Assembly: GCA_018449595.1 (NCBI GenBank)
Contig: JAAVUU010000001.1
Location: 372,001 to 436,000 of the forward strand
DNA: 64,000 bases
Direction of reading: 5' to 3'
Source: Rhizobiales bacterium dw_265
GTDB lineage: Bacteria; Pseudomonadota; Alphaproteobacteria; Micropepsales; Micropepsaceae
The position numbers and the translations under genes are program-made. The number at the start of each line of letters is the position of its first letter. The stretch's first letter is position 1. This document shows positions 57,430 through 64,000 of the stretch, piece by piece. The notes under the pieces were generated by a model, which saw only the letters and a program-made list of their open reading frames with translations, ran no database searches and was not told the origin of the DNA.

Positions 57430-58206
57430 TTACTTGCCTGGCAGGGCCGGGCCGACGGCAGCAGCGTACCAGGTATGGCCGCCTTTTGCGGGAAACGGGA
57501 TGGGCCGGGTTATGTGCTCCGCCAGGCGCCTGTTTACTTCCGCATTTGCCGCCGGAATGTCGTAAGCGGAATAGGCGTAGTCGGCTAGGTAGTCGGGAAA
57601 CTGCGCGCCGGCCGGAAGGATATCTGCTTTTTTGGAGCGCTGGCCCCACTGAATGCCAGGGTTTCGGATGACGTCCGGAAAATGCTCTTCCGAATAGCCT
57701 TTGTTGAATTCCTCCTCATGATCCTTCTGGGCGTTGACGAAGGCCCAAAGGTGGAAGTTTTTCAACTCAGTCGCGCCGGGAATTTCAGGCGCCGCGGCGG
57801 TGCCCGGCACATCCTGGGCCATCAGCCTTGAACCCAAGGGCGCAAAGACCACGGTGACGCCGCTGTCTTTTTCCAGCAAGCCGCTGGCCTTGGACAAAAG
57901 CGCCGCCAGCTTCATCGCTGCCGCATGTTCGTTCGCGGTGTCCAGCGTCATGACCAGCACATCCGCGGGATAGGGTGGCCCGGACCGCTGGGCCTGTTCG
58001 ATCCGGAACCGCTGGACTGTCTTTACGCCCGGCACGCGCTGCGTCTCGGGAACATGACGTGTCGTATACCATTGCTCGAACGCAGCTTCCTGCCCAGCAG
58101 CAGGCGTGCTGAATTCGAACACCTGGTAGGTCTGCGCCTGGGCGGCGACCAAAGGCGCCGCCCCGAGGAACAAAGCCGCAAAGCCAAGGACGCAAAGAAC
58201 TTTCAA
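57430..58206 (-). CDS. Secreted EthD-like dimeric alpha/beta-barrel protein
   Basis: 258 residues. A signal peptide precedes two ferredoxin-like repeats: Phe-Glu-Gln-Trp-Tyr-Thr-Thr-Arg-His-Val-Pro-Glu with Val-Pro-Gly-Val-Lys-Thr in the first, and Glu-Glu-Phe-Asn-Lys-Gly-Tyr-Ser-Glu-Glu-His-Phe-Pro-Asp with Asn-Pro-Gly-Ile in the second. EthD-type domains occur in degradative loci, but a secreted two-domain form is unusual. The start is a TTG at 58206 with GGAGG five bases upstream. It is 13 bases after the receptor gene, so co-transcription is likely. Confidence 0.7.
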   Translation of the reverse strand: MKVLCVLGFAALFLGAAPLVAAQAQTYQVFEFSTPAAGQEAAFEQWYTTRHVPETQRVPGVKTVQRFRIEQAQRSGPPYPADVLVMTLDTANEHAAAMKLAALLSKASGLLEKDSGVTVVFAPLGSRLMAQDVPGTAAAPEIPGATELKNFHLWAFVNAQKDHEEEFNKGYSEEHFPDVIRNPGIQWGQRSKKADILPAGAQFPDYLADYAYSAYDIPAANAEVNRRLAEHITRPIPFPAKGGHTWYAAAVGPALPGK

Positions 58207-58219
58207 GAAAACCTCCTGA

Positions 58220-61027
58220 CTAGAAGCGCACCCGGGCGCCCATTGAGTACACGCGGCCGATATCGTCATAATAGGGTGACGCCGCCGCCAGCGGCTTTAA
58301 GATGTTCGTCGGGGAATATGGCGGCGATGTGTTGAAGACATTGCCGATCTTGCCGAACAGCTGAAGGTGCTCCACCACGTCCCAGGACCCGGACAGGTCC
58401 AGGTAGGTGCGCGATGCAATATGGTCATCCGAGGGGCTGATGGTGACACCCTGGATGTACGTCGCATTGAGGGTACCGCCCTGGGTGTAGCGCATGTTGG
58501 CCTGGATGGAGATGGGATCCCAGTCCCACACCGTGGTGAAGTTCAACCGCAGATGGGGCAGACCCGTCGCCAGGCCGACTTGGCCAGCATAATCGATCGT
58601 CTGCCCGCTAGCGATGGTTTGCAGGTGGTCCACATAGTTGCCCAGCAGGCGCAGGGTGAAGTCACCCGGCAACGCGTCAAACAGCTGCTCGCCGGCAAAG
58701 CGGTAGGTCAGCTCGGTATCCACGCCTTCGGTAAACAGCTGCTGGAAGTTGAACTTGACGGCGGACACGGCGGTGATCGAGCCGGTCGCCGGATTGCCCG
58801 TGGTGCTGGTGATGGCCGAGCAATAGGATGTCTGGCCAGCAAAGCAATAATCAACAACCTGCTGGTTGGTCAGGGTGTTGATGGCGCCGTGAACCGTGGT
58901 GCGGAAATAATCAATCGAGCCTTGAAGACCCTCGATGAAGTTCGGCTGGAACACAAAACCACCCGTGAAGCTGTTCGCCTGCTCCGGCACCAGGTTGGGA
59001 TTGCCGCCGGTGTAGGTGCGGATGGTGGTCTGCGCACCCTGTTGGAAATCGTTGGACACCGTGTTGATGTTGTAGACCTGTGGCTGATAGAGCTCGGCCA
59101 GGTTGGGGGCGCGCAAATCGTGGCTGAAAGTGCCGCGGAAGCGAAGCTGATCGTCAAACGGTGTGTAGTTCATGCCCAGCTTCCAAGTGTTCGCCGTGCC
59201 GGATGTGCTGTACCCGGCCTCGCGGACGGCGGCATCCACTTCCAGATTCTTCGCCCAGGACAGGTCTTTGGCGAGTGGCACCACGGTTTCGACATAGCCT
59301 TCCGCCACCGTGTAGTGACCCTGGATCGCCAGGGTCGCGGTGAACAAGTTGCCCGTCAAAGCATTGGGATCATTGACGCCATTTTCCGATTCACGCCGCC
59401 ATTCGAAACCCGCCGCCAGTGAGACATCGCCGGCCCAGTCGCTGAAGGGCGTGCCCTGGACGTCGAACGCCGTGTCCAGTTCGGTTTCGGTTTCGGGAAG
59501 GCGGAAGGTTTCGTTGGTGTATTTAGTGACCGCCGGGGTGATGGTGTTGGAACCGAACAGATTCACCGGGACGCAGCCATCATTGGGGTTGGTCAGGGTG
59601 GAGATGCAAGTCGGCTGGCCCGTCGCCGGATTGATCTCGGAATTCACCGAATTGGTGAAATTTGACAGGATCTTGTCGTTCTGGATCGAGTCGATCATCG
59701 TGTCGCTGTTGTACTGGGTGAACCATTTCCAGCTCCAGCCGGAGATGTTGCCGTTCGCCCCTATCGCGGTGTGATAGGTGTTGTAGCGATAATCGGTGAT
59801 CGCCATGCCGCATTCCTGCACGCCGTTCCACTTGGTGCAGGGACCCAGGTCGAAGTTGGGGCGGCCGAGCTGAAAGCTGGTGACATTGTCGGCGGTCATC
59901 AGCGCCTTCAGCGATGACGGCAGATAGGCATTGTTGATTCCGACCGTTATGTCACCAGAATTGAAGTTGGTGATGACCGGGTAGAAGCTCTGCTGGCGTC
60001 CGGCCAGCACCTCGGCAAAAACGTGAAAATCGTTGGACACGTCATACTCGGCATGCGCATAGCCGTTCATGCGCGCCTGTTCCGGGAAGATATTGCCGAA
60101 CTGCGCAAAGTTGGTGCCGCCGCCGCCCGTCTGGAACACTGTGCCGACATTCTGGCCATAGGCGAAGGCAGTCGGCGTGCCGTTGGCGGTGAAGGTCGTT
60201 CCTTTCAGCGGACCGCTGGTGATCAGGCCATTATCAGCCTCGACCGACAGATTGGTGTTGGACGCAATCTTCAATTGCGGAATGCCGTTACCGGGCTTGG
60301 AAGCGGGATCGGCGATCAACCCCACCGACTGGTTGCCCCAGGGGCGGCTGCCCTGACAGCAGACGCCGTTATTTTGGTACATTTCACCGGCGATCACGAC
60401 ATGGCCGGCGCCGCCCGCAAAGTCGGTGCCGAAAGCGGCACTGATGTCGTAATTCTTGTAGTCGCTATATTCGCTCTGGCCGCCCTGAATGCTCCCTCTG
60501 AAGCCATCCAGCTTGTTGTCTAGCGAAAGATTGACCACGCCCGAAACCGCGTCCGAGCCATAGCTGGCGCCGGCGCCGCCCGTGACGACGCCGATATTGT
60601 TGATCAGCACCGCGGGAAAGGTGTTGACGTCAATGGTGCCTGCGAGAGGATCGGTTGGCATGACGCGCATGCCGTCCAGAAGTATGAGGGTACGAGTGGC
60701 ACCAAGGTTACGCAGATTGTAGGTCGAAAGCGCGCCGCCGCCGGCCTGGCCCACGGTTGTTTCGTTGGGGGCGAGTTCGGGAATATCGTATTCGAGAGCT
60801 TCCAGGCCGTTTTCGACGAATGCCTGCAGCGCTTTGGGACCGAGCACCGTCATCGGCGTGGGTGCTTCAAAGCCGGGCGTCGAAATGCGCGATCCGGTGA
60901 CCGTGATGGCCTCGACCTCGTCGCCGGTTGGGGCTGCAGCGTTCTGGGCCATCGCGGCCCCGGCGGTAAGAGCCAAAACAGCCACGCTCGAACACATGCA
61001 CGCACGATAACGCACGGTACCGGACAT
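58220..61027 (-). CDS. TonB-dependent receptor leading the EthD/binding-protein operon
   Basis: 935 residues. Signal peptide with Ala-Ala-Met-Ala-Gln, Ala-Ile-Thr-Val-Thr-Gly TonB-box region, a plug with Tyr-Asn-Leu-Arg-Asn-Leu-Gly-Ala-Thr-Arg-Thr-Leu-Ile-Leu-Leu-Asp-Gly and Ser-Tyr-Gly-Ser-Asp-Ala-Val-Ser-Gly-Val-Val-Asn, and a barrel ending Gly-Ala-Arg-Val-Arg-Phe. AGGAGGG precedes the ATG. It is divergent from a TPR-2OG oxygenase gene. The secreted downstream partners suggest that all three handle one extracellular compound; its identity is unknown. Confidence 0.92.
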   Translation of the reverse strand: MSGTVRYRACMCSSVAVLALTAGAAMAQNAAAPTGDEVEAITVTGSRISTPGFEAPTPMTVLGPKALQAFVENGLEALEYDIPELAPNETTVGQAGGGALSTYNLRNLGATRTLILLDGMRVMPTDPLAGTIDVNTFPAVLINNIGVVTGGAGASYGSDAVSGVVNLSLDNKLDGFRGSIQGGQSEYSDYKNYDISAAFGTDFAGGAGHVVIAGEMYQNNGVCCQGSRPWGNQSVGLIADPASKPGNGIPQLKIASNTNLSVEADNGLITSGPLKGTTFTANGTPTAFAYGQNVGTVFQTGGGGTNFAQFGNIFPEQARMNGYAHAEYDVSNDFHVFAEVLAGRQQSFYPVITNFNSGDITVGINNAYLPSSLKALMTADNVTSFQLGRPNFDLGPCTKWNGVQECGMAITDYRYNTYHTAIGANGNISGWSWKWFTQYNSDTMIDSIQNDKILSNFTNSVNSEINPATGQPTCISTLTNPNDGCVPVNLFGSNTITPAVTKYTNETFRLPETETELDTAFDVQGTPFSDWAGDVSLAAGFEWRRESENGVNDPNALTGNLFTATLAIQGHYTVAEGYVETVVPLAKDLSWAKNLEVDAAVREAGYSTSGTANTWKLGMNYTPFDDQLRFRGTFSHDLRAPNLAELYQPQVYNINTVSNDFQQGAQTTIRTYTGGNPNLVPEQANSFTGGFVFQPNFIEGLQGSIDYFRTTVHGAINTLTNQQVVDYCFAGQTSYCSAITSTTGNPATGSITAVSAVKFNFQQLFTEGVDTELTYRFAGEQLFDALPGDFTLRLLGNYVDHLQTIASGQTIDYAGQVGLATGLPHLRLNFTTVWDWDPISIQANMRYTQGGTLNATYIQGVTISPSDDHIASRTYLDLSGSWDVVEHLQLFGKIGNVFNTSPPYSPTNILKPLAAASPYYDDIGRVYSMGARVRF

Positions 61028-61340
61028 ATCCTACCCTCCTATAGTCATTTATATGACTTTGTGACCATGTTATAGACGAGGGATTTGAGAATTGTCACTA
61101 GGCGAATCCAAAAATCATTGGCTTCATTCCGACGGAAGCAGGAATCGGGACGTATGTGTTTTCGTCGCCACAGGGCTATGCGCGACAAGAAAGGGCAGCG
61201 CATATTGCACTGCACATGTTGCGGCGCAGCGTCTGATTCCTGCGCAATGGTGTCGTTGCCTTGTGGACAACGCGCGATCATCCCTGGTTTTGATTTCCGT
61301 GCCAGGACTGGCAACGTGATCGCGTTACGAACACAATGCC
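61028..61340. promoter_or_regulatory. Divergent control region of the receptor and the TPR-2OG gene
   Basis: About 310 bases. AGTCAT-TTAT-ATGACT at 61043-61058 is a perfect six-base-arm dyad just before the receptor ribosome site, in operator position. The rest has mixed composition and no evident small gene. Confidence 0.5.
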
Positions 61341-62546
61341 GTGGACGCTCATGGAATTGCACGAATGAGAGAAAAAGGGGGCCGACCACCTACCGACACC
61401 CGCGCAACACTTGAGGCGTTACGGTCCTGGGTCGCTTCAAGTCCGGACAGCGCCGAAGCGAATTACAAACTGGGACTTTTCTTGGCCCGGCACAACAACC
61501 CGGCGGAAGCGATGGCCTATATCTCGGCGGCGACCAGGTTGGAGCCCGATCTGACGGCGGCGCATTTCGACCGCGCCAATATCCTGCTTCAACTGGAAAA
61601 GGCCGGAGAGGCGGAACAGGCCTATCGCAAGGTCATCGCCGATTCTCCCCAATATGCTCCGGCCCATTTCAATCTTGGCGTGGCCTTGTGCCAGCTCGAC
61701 CGGATTTCCGAAGGCTTCGCAGCGTTCACGCACGCTGCGCAAATCCGGTATTCGAGCGGTACTGGCACATCACATCCGCAGAAACCCCACAAAATCCGGC
61801 ACGACAAGGAACAGCATGACCATCTGGCGGCCGTCCATGCCGCGTCTGACGGGCCTGCCATGGATGATGTTCTCCTGCTGGCAAAGGCTCCGCGCCTTCC
61901 CTCTGAGGCGATCAATCCCGCCAATGCGAGGAATGTTTCGCGTGAATGGGCGCAAAGCACCCCACAGGTCGTCGTGATTGATGATTTTCTGACGCCCCCG
62001 GCGCTGACCTCGCTGCGGGAATTCTGCTGGAATTCCACGATATGGCGCCGGGCCTATGACGATGGCTACTTGGGGGCCATGCCCGAATTCGGTTTTTCTC
62101 CGCCGCTGCTCGCGCAGATCGCGGAAGAATTGCGCGACACATATCCGGATATTTTCCAGGATCACCCCCTGAAATATTTTTGGGCGTTCAAGTATGACAG
62201 CAGGCTTACCGGCATAAGGGTCCATGCCGACCACGCCGCCGTGAATGTGAATTTCTGGATTACGCCGGATGACGCCAATCTCGATCCCAAGCGGGGCGGT
62301 TTGGTGGTGTGGGACGCAAAGGCGCCGCTCGACTGGGCGCTTGGAAAATACAATGGCGATGAGAAGGCGACGCGCGCTTTCCTGGCCAGCAGCGGCGCCA
62401 ACGCAGTCCGGGTGCCGTACCGCGCAAACCGGGCCGTGATTTTCGACTCCAGCCTGTTCCACGAAACAGACGCCATTCATTTCAAGGAGGGCTATCTCAA
62501 CCGCCGCATCAACGTCACGCTGCTTTATGGCACCAGAAAGGGATGA
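61341..62546 (+). CDS. TPR-repeat 2-oxoglutarate/Fe(II) oxygenase
   Basis: About 400 residues. Residues 10-135 are three TPR-like repeats (Ala-Glu-Ala-Asn-Tyr-Lys-Leu-Gly-Leu; Ala-His-Phe-Asp-Arg-Ala-Asn). The C-terminal half is a 2OG-Fe(II) oxygenase: Arg-Val-His-Ala-Asp-His (HxD), the distal His in Ser-Leu-Phe-His-Glu-Thr-Asp and Arg in Arg-Arg-Ile-Asn-Val. It probably hydroxylates a protein or peptide. GTG at 61341 and ATG at 61365 are both possible starts. The divergent receptor neighbour repeats the receptor-plus-tailoring-enzyme pattern of 7-14 kb. Confidence 0.75.
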   Translation: MDAHGIARMREKGGRPPTDTRATLEALRSWVASSPDSAEANYKLGLFLARHNNPAEAMAYISAATRLEPDLTAAHFDRANILLQLEKAGEAEQAYRKVIADSPQYAPAHFNLGVALCQLDRISEGFAAFTHAAQIRYSSGTGTSHPQKPHKIRHDKEQHDHLAAVHAASDGPAMDDVLLLAKAPRLPSEAINPANARNVSREWAQSTPQVVVIDDFLTPPALTSLREFCWNSTIWRRAYDDGYLGAMPEFGFSPPLLAQIAEELRDTYPDIFQDHPLKYFWAFKYDSRLTGIRVHADHAAVNVNFWITPDDANLDPKRGGLVVWDAKAPLDWALGKYNGDEKATRAFLASSGANAVRVPYRANRAVIFDSSLFHETDAIHFKEGYLNRRINVTLLYGTRKG

Positions 62547-62586
62547 GCTGTCCCGCGAGAGAAGCGATGGCGTTCTGCGTCTACAT

Positions 62587-62620
62587 TTGACAGAACGCCG
62601 CTATACGCAATATTGTTGCG
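62587..62620 (+). promoter_or_regulatory. Promoter with dyad operator of the GntR gene
   Basis: TTGACA (62587-62592) and TATTGT (62611-62616) are 18 bases apart. CGCAA-TATTG-TTGCG (62606-62620) is a perfect dyad over the -10 box, flanked by TATA on both sides, which suggests autorepression by the GntR-type protein encoded 25 bases downstream. Confidence 0.65.
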
Positions 62621-62644
62621 CAGTATACAGGGCTACACATTTGA

Positions 62645-63361
62645 ATGATTGACCCAAGGCTCCCGCGGTATCTCAAAGTTCGTGATTTTGTGGCCCAGGC
62701 GATCACCCATGGCGAATGGAACCCCGGCGACGCCATTCCCACGGAATCCCAGCTCGCCAAGATGCACGAGGTTTCGGTCGGAACCGTCCGCAAGGCGATG
62801 GACCTGCTGGTCGCGGAGGGCCTGGTGGACCGGATGCACGGCAAGGGCACTTTCGTGCGCCGCTCCGGCTTCGCCACGCCGCTGTTCCGCTTCTTCGGTC
62901 ATCTTTCCCAGAACGGCACCATCCTGGTGCCGCATGGCCGGGTGGTGGAGCGGCGGCGCATGACGCCGACGCCCGAGGTGCGTGCCGCGCTGGAACTGAA
63001 GCCGGGACAGGATGGCATCCGCATGAAGCGCGTGCGCATGCGCGACGAGCATATCTTCCTGGCCGAGGATATCTGGGTCTCCGCCGAGCGGTTCGACGGC
63101 ATCATGGACATCGATCCGGACACGTTCGAGCCGCTGCTCTATCCGGCTTATGAAACCCATTTCAAGGTGGTGGTGACCCGGGTGGAGGAAAACCTGTCGC
63201 TGGCCAACGACGCCGCCATGGCCAAGCGCCTGGGCGTGATGGAAGACACCATGCTGATGGAGATCAAGCGGTTGGCCTTCGCCAAGGACGGCCAGCCGGT
63301 GGAATGGCGCCGCTCCTACTGCCGCGCCATGGATTTCCAGTACAAGGTCGTGGTGCGCTGA
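62645..63361 (+). CDS. GntR-family regulator, HutC/UTRA subgroup
   Basis: 238 residues. A winged helix (Tyr-Leu-Lys-Val-Arg-Asp-Phe-Val, Pro-Thr-Glu-Ser-Gln-Leu-Ala, Val-Ser-Val-Gly-Thr-Val-Arg-Lys-Ala) is followed by a UTRA effector domain with Glu-Asp-Ile-Trp-Val and Val-Glu-Trp-Arg-Arg-Ser. Regulators of this group repress small-molecule catabolic genes until an effector binds. The dyad over its own promoter suggests autoregulation. Other targets could be the convergent thiolase-cytochrome unit or the neighbouring oxygenase, but no matching dyad was found there. Confidence 0.88.
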   Translation: MIDPRLPRYLKVRDFVAQAITHGEWNPGDAIPTESQLAKMHEVSVGTVRKAMDLLVAEGLVDRMHGKGTFVRRSGFATPLFRFFGHLSQNGTILVPHGRVVERRRMTPTPEVRAALELKPGQDGIRMKRVRMRDEHIFLAEDIWVSAERFDGIMDIDPDTFEPLLYPAYETHFKVVVTRVEENLSLANDAAMAKRLGVMEDTMLMEIKRLAFAKDGQPVEWRRSYCRAMDFQYKVVVR

Positions 63362-63379
63362 CCGCCTAGGGACTGGTGT

Positions 63380-63796
63380 TCAGTGCGGGCCGGACATGCT
63401 CTTCAGCCTGTCATCATCCGGTGGCAACTCCGCCGTTCCCGCCGTGACCCCATTCTTGCTGAGCAGGAAGGCAACAATATCGGCATAGACCTGCGGCGAA
63501 AGCGAAGCCGGCGAACTGGCCGGCATATTGGCGCTAGTATAATCATACAGTTCGCTCAGGGGCTTTGCCCCCCAGCCTTGGGAAAAGGCCGGTCCGACTA
63601 GGTTGGGCGCTCCGTCACCGCCGCCATTGTCCAGCTTGTCGCCATGGCAGCTGGCGCAATTGCTCATATAGGCCTGTTCACCCCGAGCCGCCTGCGCCTG
63701 GGTATAGCTGGGAGGAACCAAGGGCTGGGCCGCTGCTGCGCCGGCCAGCAGAAGCGCGAAACCGATCCCGAACATAATACGCATCACTTGCCTCAT
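63380..63796 (-). CDS. Class I c-type cytochrome, secreted
   Basis: 138 residues. A signal peptide ends near Ala-Ala-Ala-Ala-Gln. The haem site is Cys-Ala-Ser-Cys-His, with Met in Ser-Ala-Asn-Met-Pro as the probable sixth ligand. It resembles the cytochromes that accept electrons from PQQ dehydrogenases, which fits the haem-free quinoprotein at 54.5 kb. The ATG at 63796 overlaps the thiolase TGA (ATGA); an ATG at 63784 is an alternative. Confidence 0.85.
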   Translation of the reverse strand: MRQVMRIMFGIGFALLLAGAAAAQPLVPPSYTQAQAARGEQAYMSNCASCHGDKLDNGGGDGAPNLVGPAFSQGWGAKPLSELYDYTSANMPASSPASLSPQVYADIVAFLLSKNGVTAGTAELPPDDDRLKSMSGPH

Positions 63797-64000
63797 ATCC
63801 GCTCGATCGCCATGGCGGCGCCCTGCCCTACACCGACGCAAAGCGTCACCAGCGCATGGGCCGCCTTCTTTTCCTCGAGCCCGCGCATCGCCGTCAAGGC
63901 GAGCCTGGCGCCCGTCGCGCCCAGGGGATGACCAATGGCGATGGCGCCGCCATTGGCATTGACGTGCATGGCATCGTCGGCCAGGCCGAGCTGACGCAGA
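63793..64000 (-). CDS. Thiolase (acetyl-CoA acyltransferase), C-terminal part
   Basis: The last 68 codons; the gene runs off the right edge. Asn-Ala-Asn-Gly-Gly-Ala-Ile-Ala-Ile-Gly-His-Pro-Leu-Gly holds the catalytic His, and Cys-Val-Gly-Val-Gly-Gln-Gly-Ala-Ala holds the second catalytic Cys of the thiolase family. It could serve beta-oxidation or the end of an aromatic pathway such as beta-ketoadipyl-CoA cleavage. The stop codon overlaps the start of the cytochrome gene, an unusual pairing. Confidence 0.9.
   Translation of the reverse strand, partial: LRQLGLADDAMHVNANGGAIAIGHPLGATGARLALTAMRGLEEKKAAHALVTLCVGVGQGAAMAIERI

Noticed and set aside
1..64000. CRISPR arrays, rRNA genes, phage gene blocks or a replication origin
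   Set aside because: No regularly spaced repeats, rRNA-like segments, runs of phage structural genes or DnaA-box clusters were seen on reading.

Overview
The window is high-GC DNA from an alphaproteobacterium. The indications are a FixJ-type regulator, several large TonB-dependent receptors (one of the Xanthomonas/Caulobacter type), tripartite tricarboxylate transporters (TTT) and LigJ-type aromatic metabolism. Species cannot be read from the sequence; a Caulobacterales, Sphingomonadales or Micropepsales-like lineage would fit. Four receptors, many secreted hydrolases and clustered catabolic operons suggest a heterotroph living on plant- or soil-derived polymers and aromatic acids.

Layout. 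1-2.0 kb: end of a chemotaxis locus (cheR start, cheW-like) and two response regulators. 2.4-6.8 kb: an RND efflux pair. 7.0-14.2 kb: a receptor followed by a tightly coupled operon of sulfotransferases and aspartyl beta-hydroxylases. 14.4-22.1 kb: a phosphoester-scavenging locus with a DeoR-type regulator, two phosphocholine-type phospholipases C, a PI-PLC/acid phosphatase fusion and a PhnZ-like HD oxygenase. 22.3-52.1 kb: a large aromatic-acid locus. 52.8-54.5 kb and 56.3-56.6 kb: decayed DNA with recombinase, tRNA-like, NHL/metallo-beta-lactamase and IS3 fragments. 54.5-64 kb: a PQQ dehydrogenase, a second receptor operon, a TPR-2OG oxygenase, a GntR regulator, a cytochrome c and the end of a thiolase.

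The aromatic locus appears to be one regulon. It encodes a three-component Rieske oxygenase of the phthalate 4,5-dioxygenase type, a 4,5-dihydroxyphthalate-decarboxylase-like protein, a zinc alcohol dehydrogenase, a LigJ-type hydratase, an HpcH/HpaI aldolase, two hydrolases, two bicupins, TctA, TctB and TctC encoded in three separate places, an aromatic-acid MFS symporter and two TonB receptors. An IclR regulator of the PcaU/PobR type lies inside it. Eight copies of a GTGCG-N5-CGCAC dyad sit at its promoters, most just downstream of a recognisable -10 box. This is the type of site bound by that regulator family, and the spacing suggests direct control of the whole locus.

The most unusual part is a three-gene unit at 34.7-39.0 kb: a metal-type bicupin between two full-length EutA homologues (actin/Hsp70-fold reactivating ATPases), with no ethanolamine ammonia-lyase genes in view. 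A nickel transporter and NikR, with a NikR-like operator between them, lie immediately after it. I infer a metal-cupin enzyme with dedicated ATP-dependent upkeep and nickel supply. The sequence does not prove this.
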